Of a stretch of DNA of 64,000 bases, positions 1 to 8,936 are shown piece after piece. The notes under the pieces are model-generated. The model did not search any database and was not told where the DNA came from. It worked only from the letters and a program-made list of their open reading frames with translations. The DNA is from Actinomycetota bacterium (GTDB taxonomy: Bacteria > Actinomycetota > Actinomycetes > Nanopelagicales > Nanopelagicaceae). The number at the start of each line of letters is the position of its first letter. Position 1 is the stretch's first letter. The translations under genes were made by a program, and so were the position numbers. Location: NCBI GenBank assembly GCA_014377015.1, contig JACMQL010000028.1:28020-92019 (forward strand). The letters are read 5' to 3'.

Positions 1-369
1 TTTACCAGTGCCCGCAATTCCCTTGAGTTGGTCGATTCCAGACCCCGATAGTAATTCCAGAGTTGAATTTACGACTCCCCCAGAATACGTGCCGATTTCC
101 TTCACTGTAAACGTCCCTGTGCGTCCTGCTATTTGCCCGGTTACTTGTGCGAGTCCAACGAAAGTTGCCTCTGATCGGTGCATTTCCGATGCATCAAATT
201 CACTATAAAACATTAAGTATTCGACTTTTGCCGTTCCTTCAATATCGCCAGTGAAATTACAATCGATACTGGCTTTTGTTGTTTTTGTGCCAGCAAGTGT
301 TGGACCGTAATCAACTTCGTCCCACTTGGTAGGGATGTATGTAGCAGTGATTTTCATGGAATTCGCCAT
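1..369 (-). CDS. DUF3224 family protein, 3' part outside window
   Basis: Read on the minus strand, the frame opens MANSMKITATYIPTKWDE and continues through FTGDIEGTAKVEYLM and ATFVGLAQVTGQIAGRTGTF to the window edge. This pattern (strand-forming segments with a conserved WDE, GDIEG, FVGLxxxxGxxxGRxGxF) is that of DUF3224, a small cytosolic beta-barrel family of unknown function. The C-terminus is cut off by the window start. The ATG at 367-369 lies 3 bases after the stop of the upstream permease gene, so it is almost certainly translated with the transporter operon; a second in-frame ATG lies at 355-357. A role in polyamine transport is not known for the family; the link is positional only. 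Confidence 0.75.
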   Translation of the reverse strand, partial: MANSMKITATYIPTKWDEVDYGPTLAGTKTTKASIDCNFTGDIEGTAKVEYLMFYSEFDASEMHRSEATFVGLAQVTGQIAGRTGTFTVKEIGTYSGGVVNSTLELLSGSGIDQLKGIAGTGK

Positions 370-372
370 TCT

Positions 373-1179
373 CTAGAAGCGTCCGCCGGAAGTTGAGTCC
401 TGACTCAAGCGTTGCGATAGATAGATAGGGATCACAGATACAACAATCAAAGTAGCAGCTACGACATTCACGATTGGTGCTTGGTTTGGACGGAAGAGGT
501 TGTTATAAATCCAAATTGGCAAAGTCTCTATTCCCGGACCGGCAGTAAATGTGGTCACAACAATCTCATCGAACGAGAGTCCAAATGCTAAAAGTCCTCC
601 CGCAAAAAGCGCGGAGGCGAGATTTGGCAATGTTATCAATCGGAAAGTTGTTATGCCGTTGGCTCCTAAGTCCATGGAAGCCTCCTGGAGTGAAGTACCC
701 ATGCGCTTTAAGCGGGCAAGTGCGTTGTTGTAAACGACGACAATGCAGAATGTCGCATGTCCAATAACGATAGTTAGCACTCCAGTTGAAAGTCCTATTT
801 GCTGATTGAAAGCATTGCTTAAAGCGATACCTGTCACGACGCCGGGTAGCGAAATTGGCAGCACAACAAGCAGCGAGATAACTTCTTTTCCGAAAAATGA
901 ATAGCGGCTGACAGCATAGGCGAGGCAAGTACCGAGAACTAACGCGATTGCAGTAGCGGAAAGTCCTGCAGTGATGCTCCAACCCAGAGCCTCCCTCACT
1001 CCTCGATTTTCTATCGCTTTACTCCACCATTTTGTGGTGAATTCATTCGGTGGCCAACTAAAAGTCTTGCTCGCGTTAAATGAATTGATTACCACGACTG
1101 TGATCGGCACATAGATAAAAGCCAGGCCAATCCCCATGAGGGAGGTGAGTGCGTATCGAGCTCCCTTGGATATTGTCAT
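373..1179 (-). CDS. potC: Polyamine-type ABC transporter permease (PotC-like)
   Basis: 268-residue inner-membrane permease of the spermidine/putrescine type, with about six hydrophobic segments. The cytoplasmic EAA loop reads EASMDLGANGITTFRLITLP (about residues 165-184), the contact site for the ATPase. Length matches the PotC family. It starts with no gap after the preceding permease gene (stop at 1180), so translation is coupled. Together with the ATPase, the binding lipoprotein and the other permease it forms a complete importer. The precise substrate (putrescine, spermidine or another cation) cannot be read from the permease. Confidence 0.85.
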   Translation of the reverse strand: MTISKGARYALTSLMGIGLAFIYVPITVVVINSFNASKTFSWPPNEFTTKWWSKAIENRGVREALGWSITAGLSATAIALVLGTCLAYAVSRYSFFGKEVISLLVVLPISLPGVVTGIALSNAFNQQIGLSTGVLTIVIGHATFCIVVVYNNALARLKRMGTSLQEASMDLGANGITTFRLITLPNLASALFAGGLLAFGLSFDEIVVTTFTAGPGIETLPIWIYNNLFRPNQAPIVNVVAATLIVVSVIPIYLSQRLSQDSTSGGRF

Positions 1180-2040
1180 TTAGAGGCTCGCCAATGCGCC
1201 AGTACGACGAACCAACCATAAGTAGATAGCCATGATGGCCACTGGCACTGTTGCAATCGTCGCTGCAAATGGCAGATTGATGCTGAAATTCTGATACACG
1301 ACGTTTCCGAGCATCTGCAATTTGCCACCGATGATTTGTGCAGTGATGTAATCGCCAAGACTTAGAGAGAAAGTAAACATCGAACCAGCCACCAGGCTTG
1401 GAAAAATCAAAGGAAGAATCACTCTGCGGAAGGTATAGAAATTATGCGCCCCAAGGTCGCCAGATGCATCCAGGAGTGAGTTTGGTAGGCGCTCAAGTCC
1501 GGCGTAAATCGGCAGAATCATGTAGGGCAGCCACAAGTAGGAGAGCCCGATGATGATGGCTGGCCCGCCGAAGCCTGGTGAATGAATTCCGAGCGGAGAA
1601 AGCAACCAGTCGACCACGCCAGTACCAGGCTCGAGCATTGTTCGCCATGCATAGATTTTTACGAGATAGGAAGCCCAAAGTGGAGTGAGTACTAGAGCCA
1701 CCAGAATTTTCTGACTCTTCGGCTTCGCAATTTTCGCCATAAAAAATGCCATGGGGATCGCGAAGAGAACGCAGATCGCCGTGACAGAAAGAGCGATTCC
1801 AATTGTTCGCAAAATAACGTTGCGGTAGGCGGGATCGGTGAACATGTCGTGGAAATTGTCGAGGTTGAATTTTGCAACGACATCTCCTGTGAAACTGTTG
1901 ATCGTAAAAAATGCAGTAATGAGCAATGTGCCAAGAGCGCCGAGGTAGGCAACAACGAGCCATGAGGTTGGAGCAAAAAGAAGTGCGGCCAACCTGAATT
2001 TAGGATGCTTATGCATCCAGGTCGGGATTGTTGACTTCAT
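1180..2040 (-). CDS. potB: Polyamine-type ABC transporter permease (PotB-like)
   Basis: 286-residue membrane permease with an N-terminal cytoplasmic stretch, a first membrane segment at about residues 20-45 (ALLFAPTSWLVVAYLGALG) and the EAA motif DASGDLGAHNFYTFRRVILP at about 190-209. It is the partner of the abutting PotC-like gene in the heterodimeric channel. It is separated from the binding-protein gene by about 95 bases that contain a strong terminator hairpin, so its transcription is probably lower than that of the binding protein. Family assignment is firm; substrate is inferred from the family only. Confidence 0.85.
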   Translation of the reverse strand: MKSTIPTWMHKHPKFRLAALLFAPTSWLVVAYLGALGTLLITAFFTINSFTGDVVAKFNLDNFHDMFTDPAYRNVILRTIGIALSVTAICVLFAIPMAFFMAKIAKPKSQKILVALVLTPLWASYLVKIYAWRTMLEPGTGVVDWLLSPLGIHSPGFGGPAIIIGLSYLWLPYMILPIYAGLERLPNSLLDASGDLGAHNFYTFRRVILPLIFPSLVAGSMFTFSLSLGDYITAQIIGGKLQMLGNVVYQNFSINLPFAATIATVPVAIMAIYLWLVRRTGALASL

Positions 2041-2083
2041 TTCACCTCCAAATTATCTATCGCAGGGCAACCAGCATCGCCAT

Positions 2084-2128
2084 AGAAAAAATAGCGCCGA
2101 GGTGCGAGAGTAAATCCCGCACCTCGGC
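2084..2128 (-). terminator. Intra-operon terminator/attenuator between potD-like and potB-like genes
   Basis: On the minus strand an 11-bp perfect stem (GCCGAGGTGCG, right arm 2118-2128, left arm 2096-2106) is followed by GCTATTTTTT. This is a classic intrinsic terminator placed after the binding-protein gene and before the permeases. The likely effect is partial read-through, giving more binding protein than membrane subunits. Confidence 0.75.
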
Positions 2129-2135
2129 ACCATAT

Positions 2136-3326
2136 TTAAGCGTTACGTAAACTGGACCAGGCTTTAACCCACTCTGAGTACGGCACGCATGTTGCATCAG
2201 CGCGTCCGTCTAGGCAGGCCTCGGTTGGTGTGTTCCAGTAGTAGACGTCAGTCCAGTAAGCATCATCTGCAGCATGAAAGGTCTCACAGAAATTCTTGTC
2301 CGATGTGAGATCGCAGGCCTTTGCGTTGGATGGTGCTTCGCCAAACCACTCAGCAACTCCTGCGTTGGCCTTTGGAGATGCGATGTGATCCATCCACATA
2401 TAACCGCAATTTGGATGCTTAGCCTTACTGCTGATCATCCAAGTATCGGACCAGCCAGTGGATCCCTCGACTGGCTTTATGCCCTCGACGGGAACTCCTT
2501 CGCTTTTAGCAAGATTGATATTTACTTGCCAAGTTGTGCCAAGGACAGTTCCGCCTGACTTGAGTGATGCGACATGCTTGAGATAGTCACCCCAGTACTC
2601 GCCGATCAGCGGCTTTTGGATATTGAGCAGTGCAATTGCTGCATCAAATTGCTTCTGATCGAGTGCATATGGATAAGTGATTCCTAGATCAGGTTGTGTC
2701 TTCATCAAATACAGCGCTGCGTCAGCGATATAAATGGGTGAATCATATGCAGTGATCTTTCCGGCATATGGTGAAGCGGCATCAAATACCGCGCCCCATG
2801 AAGTTGGTGCGGGCTTCACGATGTCGGTGCGGTAAGCCAAGAGATTTGCACCTCGACCGTGAGGAACTCCGTAAGCAACTCCCTCAACTGAGTTCCATTG
2901 CTGATTCTTCAGACCTTTGAAGATGTCCGCGTAATTAGGAATGAGATCAGTATTGACTGGGGCAACGTCTCCGCCGTAAATCAAACGAAGTGATGCATCG
3001 CCTGAGGCAGACACGACGTCGTAATCACCAGTCTTCATCAACGTGACCATCTCATCAGAAGTTGCTCCGACTTTCACGTTAACTTTGCAACCGGTTGATT
3101 TTTCAAAATCGCTCACCCAGTCAACTGCTGGATCATTTGAGCCGTTTTCAACGTAACCGCCCCAAGCGACGACATTGACTTCGCCTTCGCCGGTACCCAG
3201 GGTCTTCATCATGTCGACCTTGGGGAGGGCCGAATCTGAAGCACCATTGTTTGAACTGCAACCAGCAAGGATTAATGCAACTGCGGATGCCACCGCGATC
3301 TGCGAAAACAGACGCTTTGAGCGCAT
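2136..3326 (-). CDS. potD: Polyamine-type substrate-binding lipoprotein
   Basis: 396-residue extracytoplasmic solute-binding protein. The N-terminus is a lipoprotein signal (MRSKRLFSQIAVASA..LILAGC, lipobox cysteine at residue 23), followed by a serine/asparagine-rich tether. The body matches the periplasmic spermidine/putrescine-binding family: WGGYVENGSND near residue 55, KVGATSDEMVTLMKTGDYDVV and the GVPHGRGANLLAYR hinge region. It captures substrate outside the membrane and delivers it to the PotBC-like channel. The gene is between the ATPase and permease genes, and a terminator follows it. It is longer than E. coli PotD and nearer YdcS-type proteins, so substrate remains uncertain. Confidence 0.8.
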   Translation of the reverse strand: MRSKRLFSQIAVASAVALILAGCSSNNGASDSALPKVDMMKTLGTGEGEVNVVAWGGYVENGSNDPAVDWVSDFEKSTGCKVNVKVGATSDEMVTLMKTGDYDVVSASGDASLRLIYGGDVAPVNTDLIPNYADIFKGLKNQQWNSVEGVAYGVPHGRGANLLAYRTDIVKPAPTSWGAVFDAASPYAGKITAYDSPIYIADAALYLMKTQPDLGITYPYALDQKQFDAAIALLNIQKPLIGEYWGDYLKHVASLKSGGTVLGTTWQVNINLAKSEGVPVEGIKPVEGSTGWSDTWMISSKAKHPNCGYMWMDHIASPKANAGVAEWFGEAPSNAKACDLTSDKNFCETFHAADDAYWTDVYYWNTPTEACLDGRADATCVPYSEWVKAWSSLRNA

Positions 3327-3385
3327 CTTTACCCCCCTCTTTACAGACCGCGCTCAACCATTGAACGTGGTTTCCCTAGTTTTGT

Positions 3386-4375
3386 TTAATTAACCAGGAA
3401 TTCTTTTTCGGACTCCCAGGACAAAATGACAGAGTCTCCGACCGCAATATCTTCATGCCTTTGTGTGGCGATAAGAGTCCCACCATCGACGGTGTCGACG
3501 AGGAATCGCGTAGTTGCTCCCACAAAAATTGCATCGCGCAATTTTCCAGCGACAGTCCGATCACCAAAAGTTTCGCCTTTTGAAATTGTAATGAATTCTG
3601 GACGGATGTTAATTGTTGTGCCGTTGAGGTCGTACTTATTGGTCTGACCGACGAATTCAGAGACAAAGGTTGTATAGGGATTGTCGTATACCTCGCGCGG
3701 AGTGCCGAGTTGTTCAATTTTTCCGCGGTTGAAGATCGCGATGCGATCACTCATTGTGAGCGCTTCTTCTTGGTCATGTGTAACGAATATAAAAGTGATA
3801 CCGACTTCGCGCTGCAACTCCTTGAGTTCAATTTGCATCTGTTCGCGCAGCTTTAGGTCGAGCGCCCCCAGCGGCTCGTCCAAGAGGAGCACGGACGGGC
3901 GATTCACCAGCGCTCGCGCCAAAGCAACTCGTTGGCGCTGGCCGCCGGAAAGTTGCGCGGGCTTGCGCTCGCCGTATCCTCCTAAGCGAACTTGTTCCAA
4001 TGCAACAAGGGCCCGCGCGCGTCGTTCGACCTTCTCGACGCCTTTGACACGTAGTCCGTATTCGATATTAGAGATGACATCCATATGTGGGAAAAGCGCG
4101 TAATCCTGGAAGACCGTGTTGACATCTCGCTCGTACGGCGGGAGTTGGGAGACATCTGTGCCCCCGAGTTCGATGGAGCCACGATCGGGCTTTTCAAATC
4201 CGGCGATCATGCGCAACACCGTCGTTTTGCCTGATCCGGAAGGTCCCAAGAGGGTGAGAAATTCTCCGGCGTACACATCCAGACTCACGTCATCGACAGC
4301 TTGGACAACGCCAAACGAGCGAGAGAGATTTCGAATTGAAACAAGTACTGGTCTATCAGGTTGAGGTAGGACCAC
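3386..4375 (-). CDS. potA: Polyamine-type ABC transporter ATPase (PotA-like)
   Basis: 329-residue ATPase. Walker A GPSGSGKT lies at residues 44-51, the signature LSGGQ at 142-146 and Walker B LLLDEP at 163-168, with the switch histidine in FVTHDQEEAL. The C-terminal 60 residues form a TOBE-like regulatory domain. The start is a GTG (4373-4375) with GGAGAGG 4 bases upstream; no good ATG is available before the conserved IRNLSRSFG. It is the first gene of the transporter operon, so the promoter should lie in 4376-4497. Confidence 0.85.
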   Translation of the reverse strand: MVLPQPDRPVLVSIRNLSRSFGVVQAVDDVSLDVYAGEFLTLLGPSGSGKTTVLRMIAGFEKPDRGSIELGGTDVSQLPPYERDVNTVFQDYALFPHMDVISNIEYGLRVKGVEKVERRARALVALEQVRLGGYGERKPAQLSGGQRQRVALARALVNRPSVLLLDEPLGALDLKLREQMQIELKELQREVGITFIFVTHDQEEALTMSDRIAIFNRGKIEQLGTPREVYDNPYTTFVSEFVGQTNKYDLNGTTINIRPEFITISKGETFGDRTVAGKLRDAIFVGATTRFLVDTVDGGTLIATQRHEDIAVGDSVILSWESEKEFLVN

Positions 4376-4497
4376 AGTGCCTCTCCGACGTCGCCCCGTT
4401 ACTTGAAAAGCGACCGAATTACGATCGCCTCAGGAACGGTGGAATGGCGCTTACTTTACCCAGATTTCATCCTATTAGTAGGCATTTTCGGGCAGAA

Positions 4498-5475
4498 CTA
4501 CTTCTTGGGCCCCGAGCCATTTTGGTCAGAAAGCGCAACGCTAGATACGCATTTATTGGAGTGCGCGGGTACGTTTTGCTGGATTAAGAATTTGCGTCCA
4601 CCAAGTTCCATGTTAGAGAACGAACCGTTGGCACCTTGGATTACGTCGCCGTACTTCCATGAGCATTTGTCGGCATTTTCTAACCCACTCTGGTCGAACC
4701 ACGATGTGAAATACGGATCCGAGATTGGCTCAGCCAGTTCGTGAGCCAACACGGAGGCCATGCCATCGGCGGCGGGGTTGTTATTTGGCGAACGCAGCAC
4801 TTGGGAGACGCACGAGCCAAGACTGGCTGAGGGGTCACCGACAAACGCGTACAGAATTTTCGAGGAGTCGTTGGCGGTAAAGGAGTGGTATCCGCAGAAG
4901 TTTGTGAGGAAGCCGTTGACATTCACATTCGAACTAGTCAGAACTAGATACACGCCGTTGGGATCTTTTGGCAGGAGGTTTGAATTGAGGACGTGGTTAA
5001 CGACATCGCTTACCTGCGGTCCTGTTGATCCATCCAGAGAGAGTCCGACAGAGCCAGAATCCACCACGCAACCTGAATACTTTATGGACGGGGAAACGAA
5101 GGTACGTATGCCCTTAATGATTTGGTAATAAGTGGCGTTGATGTTGTTCCACGGAGAATCGCCGATATTTGTAACAAGATCATTGATGATGGAGGCCGTC
5201 GAATCTGAGCCAGGAGTTGGCGTGCAACTTTGTGAATCCCAATTGCCGTACCAGATCACGTAGGAGTTGGGGTTTGCCACAATCGGCCCGCCCATGATGT
5301 AGTTGACAGCACCAATCCCATCGGATGCTCCAACCGAAGCTGCGTTGCTCGTGCTTTTTTCCTTAGTGAGATGAAGACCCCTCGCTGGGCTGCCAGCCTG
5401 TGAGGCCGAAAGTGGGAGAACTGAGAGCGCGGTTAAAATCGCAAGGGCTGTCGCGGCTGATCTGACCTTCAACAT
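4498..5475 (-). CDS. Secreted EXORDIUM-like (phosphate-induced protein 1 family) protein
   Basis: 325 residues with a clear Sec signal (MLKVRSAATALAILTALSVLPLSASQAG). The mature part carries the hallmark blocks of the phosphate-induced protein 1 / EXORDIUM family: YVIWYGNW, YLVLTSSNVNVNGF, CGYHSF, DGMASVLAHELAEPISDP and GGRKFLIQ, plus several paired cysteines. The family is best known as plant extracellular growth regulators; bacterial members exist and their function is unknown. The HELAE segment followed by an Asp resembles a zinc-binding motif, so a metal-dependent activity is possible (inference). It is a monocistronic gene between the transporter operon and a divergent nuclease gene. Confidence 0.8.
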   Translation of the reverse strand: MLKVRSAATALAILTALSVLPLSASQAGSPARGLHLTKEKSTSNAASVGASDGIGAVNYIMGGPIVANPNSYVIWYGNWDSQSCTPTPGSDSTASIINDLVTNIGDSPWNNINATYYQIIKGIRTFVSPSIKYSGCVVDSGSVGLSLDGSTGPQVSDVVNHVLNSNLLPKDPNGVYLVLTSSNVNVNGFLTNFCGYHSFTANDSSKILYAFVGDPSASLGSCVSQVLRSPNNNPAADGMASVLAHELAEPISDPYFTSWFDQSGLENADKCSWKYGDVIQGANGSFSNMELGGRKFLIQQNVPAHSNKCVSSVALSDQNGSGPKK

Positions 5476-5611
5476 GGTGTCTCCAGGGGGAAAGGGAAAT
5501 GTAGTCGAACTTTACCAGCAGTAAATTTACAAAAGATAGGGTACGCGTGAGTAATCTGCGACCACATCACAAAGCCTGCTGCTTTGAGAGATACAGGCAT
5601 ACCCTTGAGAC

Positions 5612-7012
5612 ATGGGTAAAGTAACGATCACTTTTTTGGGAGCAACCTCGACTGTTACGGGGAGCCGATTTCTTGTCAGTAGCGAAAAATCCAAGATTCT
5701 CGTCGATGCGGGGTTGTTCCAAGGTCTGAAGAAAGTTCGACTCATGAACTGGGAACCATTTCCTGTTGAGCCATCCTCGATCGATGCGTTGGTGCTGACC
5801 CACGCGCATCTGGATCATTGTGGCTACATCCCGCTTTTGGTCCGCAATGGATTCACAAAAGAAATCGTCATGACCCACTACACGGGAAAACTCGCAACAG
5901 TCATTTTGCGCGACTCAGCTTTTCTTCAGATGGAGGATGCGCGATACGCGCAAGAGAAGGGATTCTCCAAGCACCCTATTCCGCTGCCACTCTACGACGA
6001 ATCCGATGTTGAACGAGCTAGGCAGCTTTTCACTACTGTCGAATTTAGAACACGTCGTCAATTGACGCCAGATGCGTTCGTGACCTTCTTTCCCTCGGGG
6101 CACATCTTGGGTGCCGGCTTTGTTCTTCTGGAAGTTGATGGCAAGAATTTTCTTTTCACCGGTGACATGGGTCGAGATAACCATCCCCTTCTTGCGCCAC
6201 CAGATCTACCGCCTAAGGTACCAATCGATGTTGTAGTAACAGAATCAACTTACGGCGATCGCGTGCATGACACCCCGACCGCGACATTTGCCTATGAGAT
6301 CAACGCAGCGATAAAGCGCGGAGGTTCTATTCTGATTCCGGCGTTTGCTGTCGATCGCACTGAAGTCATCTTGATGGCGTTACACGAATTAATCGAGAAC
6401 GGCGATATTCCAAAAATTCCAATTTATGTTGACTCGCCAATGGCGTTAGCCGCTCTCGATTTTTATCGGGATGCGGTGCGAACAAATTCCAAGGAAATCC
6501 GCGAAGGTGTTGCCGATAAATGGCGCAACGTAGATCCTTTCGATTCAGGAAATCTTTCTGAGTTGCATACGGTAGAAGAATCAAAATCCCTCAACGATAT
6601 AACAAAGACAAGCATCATCATCTCTGCAAGTGGAATGGCTACAGGTGGTCGAGTAGTTCACCATCTGGCTAATAAACTTCCCGATGCGTCGAACACAGTG
6701 ATTCTGGTTGGGTTTCAGGCGGCGGGAAGTCGTGGTCGTTCTTTGGAAGAGGGACAAAAAGAGATAAAGATTCACGGACGGTGGGTCCCTGTGAAAGCCA
6801 CGATAGTAAAAGTTGAGAGTTTTTCGGTGCACGCTGATTCAGATGAATTAGTGAAGTGGCTCAGGGGCGTGAACGCCGCAACTAAAGCGCCCGCACAGGT
6901 ATTTGTGGTGCATGGCGAACCGGATTCGCAAGAATTCTTGGCTGCGCGGCTGGAAAAGGAGTTGCACTGGAACGTGACAATTCCGAAGAGTGCGCAAGTA
7001 TTCGAGATTTAG
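5612..7012 (+). CDS. Metallo-beta-lactamase/beta-CASP ribonuclease-like protein
   Basis: 466 residues with all motifs of the beta-CASP nuclease family: HAHLDHCGYIP (zinc ligands), SGHILGAGF, FTGDMGRDNHPLL, then the CASP motifs ESTYGDR, PAFAVDRTEVIL, and the C-terminal SVHADSDELVKWL. These enzymes are zinc-dependent RNA endonucleases/exonucleases (bacterial CPSF73-like clade, distinct from RNase J by length and lack of a C-terminal extension). The protein is cytosolic (no signal). The start ATG at 5612 precedes VTITFLGAT, the expected first strand. It stands alone, divergent from the EXORDIUM-like gene. Confidence 0.85.
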   Translation: MGKVTITFLGATSTVTGSRFLVSSEKSKILVDAGLFQGLKKVRLMNWEPFPVEPSSIDALVLTHAHLDHCGYIPLLVRNGFTKEIVMTHYTGKLATVILRDSAFLQMEDARYAQEKGFSKHPIPLPLYDESDVERARQLFTTVEFRTRRQLTPDAFVTFFPSGHILGAGFVLLEVDGKNFLFTGDMGRDNHPLLAPPDLPPKVPIDVVVTESTYGDRVHDTPTATFAYEINAAIKRGGSILIPAFAVDRTEVILMALHELIENGDIPKIPIYVDSPMALAALDFYRDAVRTNSKEIREGVADKWRNVDPFDSGNLSELHTVEESKSLNDITKTSIIISASGMATGGRVVHHLANKLPDASNTVILVGFQAAGSRGRSLEEGQKEIKIHGRWVPVKATIVKVESFSVHADSDELVKWLRGVNAATKAPAQVFVVHGEPDSQEFLAARLEKELHWNVTIPKSAQVFEI

Positions 7013-7019
7013 CGAGATA

Positions 7020-8753
7020 TTACGATCGGCCGATTACAGGGGGAACAAATCTGCGCATCTCGGGTGTCGGCGCTCGCAAGAAATCAAAATCAGATCCCTC
7101 ATCGGGTTGGAGTACATGGGCTTGATAAAGTGATGGCCAGCCACGCAAGTGCTCTGTCTGCAATCCTGCCCATGATGCTTTTCTCACCGCGAGCTCCTCA
7201 TCTGAAATTTTGAGAGAGAGTGAGCGACGCGAAACATCAAGTTCAATGATGTCACCATCCTTCACTAAACCAATCACGCCTCCGACAGCGCCTTCTGGAG
7301 AGACATGCAAAACACATGTGCCGAAAGATGTTCCGCTCATGCGCGAATCAGTGACTCTCACCATATCGACAACGCCCTGTGCGGCAAGTTTCTTTGGAAT
7401 TGGAATCATTCCCCACTCAGGCATTCCTGGCACGCCAACCGCACCGCATCCAGAGAGAACAAGAACGCTCTCCTTTGTAACTTCGAGCTCGGGGTCATCA
7501 ATGCGATTTCGCATATCGTTATATCCCGTAAAAACAACTGCCGGACCGGAATGAATTATTAGTTCATCGGATGCAGCCGAGACTTTAATGACCGCACCAG
7601 TGGGCGCAAGATTTCCGAAGACCACCTCAAAAGCACCCGTGGTCCGCAACGGATTATCGAGGCCCCGAATGGCCTTAGATGTGGCCGATTTCGAAGTGCG
7701 TGAATCACCTAACGATTTTCCTGTGAGGACTTTTGAATCGAGTTCCAGCAGATCATCCATCTCATTTATCAACGCAGGCAATCCTCCTGCAGCGTGAAAA
7801 TCTTGAATCAAACCAGTACCCGAAGGCTCGACATCTGCAAGTACTGGAATATTTTCTCCGAGAGTTGCAATCTTCTCTAGCGTGAGCTCACCGCCGATGC
7901 GCCCGGAAATTGCGATCAGATGGATAAGTGCGTTAGTTGATCCACCACAGGCGTGCAGTACTCGAATTGCATTGCGAAAAGCTTTCGGGGTCATGATTTC
8001 TGAAGGAACTGTGTTGGCCTTTACCATCGCAACAATTTCTTTTCCAGAATCCACAGCCGCAACTTTGCGGGCGGGATCTCCGCTAGGAATTGTGGAAGTG
8101 CCTGGCAGGCTCATTCCTAAAGCTTCAACCATAAGTGCAACTGATGATGCGGTACCCATGGTGTTGCACGATCCGAGCCCGCAGTTGAGGCAACCTTCGA
8201 ATTCGTTCCATTCCTCTTGTGAGATTTTTCCTGATCGAAAATCAGCCCACATTCGCCACAGATCGGTGCCGGTGCCAATTTTCTTTCCGCGATACACCGC
8301 AGCTGGTCGTGCCCCCGCAGTAAACATGATGGTTGGGATGTTTGCACTAGCAGCGCCCATCAGCGCACCTGGCACGCTCTTATCGCAGTTAGCGAGTAAG
8401 ACAATTCCGTCCAGGGGGTAGGACCGCACGTATTCTTCGATTTCCATTGACAGAAGATTTCGATAGAGCATGGCAGAGGGCTTCATCAAATCTTCACCCA
8501 GGGACATGACGGGGAAAACAACTGGTATTCCACCCGCCTCAATCACTCCGGCTTTTATGTCTGCAATGTAGTCACGTAATGGGAGATTGCAAGGATTGAG
8601 TTCGCTCGAAGAATCAGCAATTCCGATTATCGGACGGTCATTATCTGGCTCGACTTTGTATCCCACTGATGCCATGACGACGCGGTGAGATAGGGCAACC
8701 TCATCATTTCCGTTGAACCACTGACTGCTTCGAAGAGTGTATGTGCTTGTCAT
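7020..8753 (-). CDS. IlvD/Edd-family sugar-acid dehydratase (arabonate-dehydratase-like)
   Basis: 577 residues, IlvD/Edd family. Three cysteines expected to bind a [2Fe-2S] cluster are visible: C55 (NPCNLPLRD), C123 (NCDKSVPGALMG) and C196 (GLGSCNTMGTASS). The SSSELNPCN start and IGTGTDLWRMW insertion point to the sugar-acid branch (L-arabonate/D-xylonate/galactonate dehydratases) rather than to branched-chain amino acid IlvD. It would remove water from an aldonic acid to give a 2-keto-3-deoxy acid. No other pentose or hexonate catabolic gene is adjacent. The upstream region holds inverted repeats that could be an operator. Exact substrate unknown. Confidence 0.8.
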   Translation of the reverse strand: MTSTYTLRSSQWFNGNDEVALSHRVVMASVGYKVEPDNDRPIIGIADSSSELNPCNLPLRDYIADIKAGVIEAGGIPVVFPVMSLGEDLMKPSAMLYRNLLSMEIEEYVRSYPLDGIVLLANCDKSVPGALMGAASANIPTIMFTAGARPAAVYRGKKIGTGTDLWRMWADFRSGKISQEEWNEFEGCLNCGLGSCNTMGTASSVALMVEALGMSLPGTSTIPSGDPARKVAAVDSGKEIVAMVKANTVPSEIMTPKAFRNAIRVLHACGGSTNALIHLIAISGRIGGELTLEKIATLGENIPVLADVEPSGTGLIQDFHAAGGLPALINEMDDLLELDSKVLTGKSLGDSRTSKSATSKAIRGLDNPLRTTGAFEVVFGNLAPTGAVIKVSAASDELIIHSGPAVVFTGYNDMRNRIDDPELEVTKESVLVLSGCGAVGVPGMPEWGMIPIPKKLAAQGVVDMVRVTDSRMSGTSFGTCVLHVSPEGAVGGVIGLVKDGDIIELDVSRRSLSLKISDEELAVRKASWAGLQTEHLRGWPSLYQAHVLQPDEGSDFDFLRAPTPEMRRFVPPVIGRS

Positions 8754-8839
8754 TATCGCAATCTCTTAAAGTTTTAGATTTCCCAGTCCTAGTGCTCCAG
8801 GCTTGGATTGAATTAATGGTGCCCTACCTCGGCTGAGCC

Positions 8840-8881
8840 ACTCCATAGGAGTCCATTCGGTAGTGCCGAACTCCATTCGGC
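8840..8881. promoter_or_regulatory. Inverted repeats upstream of the dehydratase gene (candidate operator)
   Basis: Two inverted repeats lie close together: ACTCC-ATA-GGAGT at 8840-8852 and GCCGAA-CTCCA-TTCGGC at 8865-8881. The word TCCATTCGG occurs twice, at about 8852 and 8872. They lie about 90-130 bases upstream of the dehydratase start and just after the Rieske gene. They may be an operator for a sugar-responsive repressor, or a weak hairpin ending the Rieske transcript; no T-run follows on either strand. Confidence 0.35.
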
Positions 8882-8936
8882 AACACAAGTATTCGACGAA
8901 GGTAATTCAAAGTCAATAATTTTTACCAAGAATGAA

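Noticed and set aside
7882..8421. A 179-codon plus-strand frame inside the dehydratase gene
   Set aside because: Antisense shadow of a protein with intact cluster cysteines; no motif or ribosome site.
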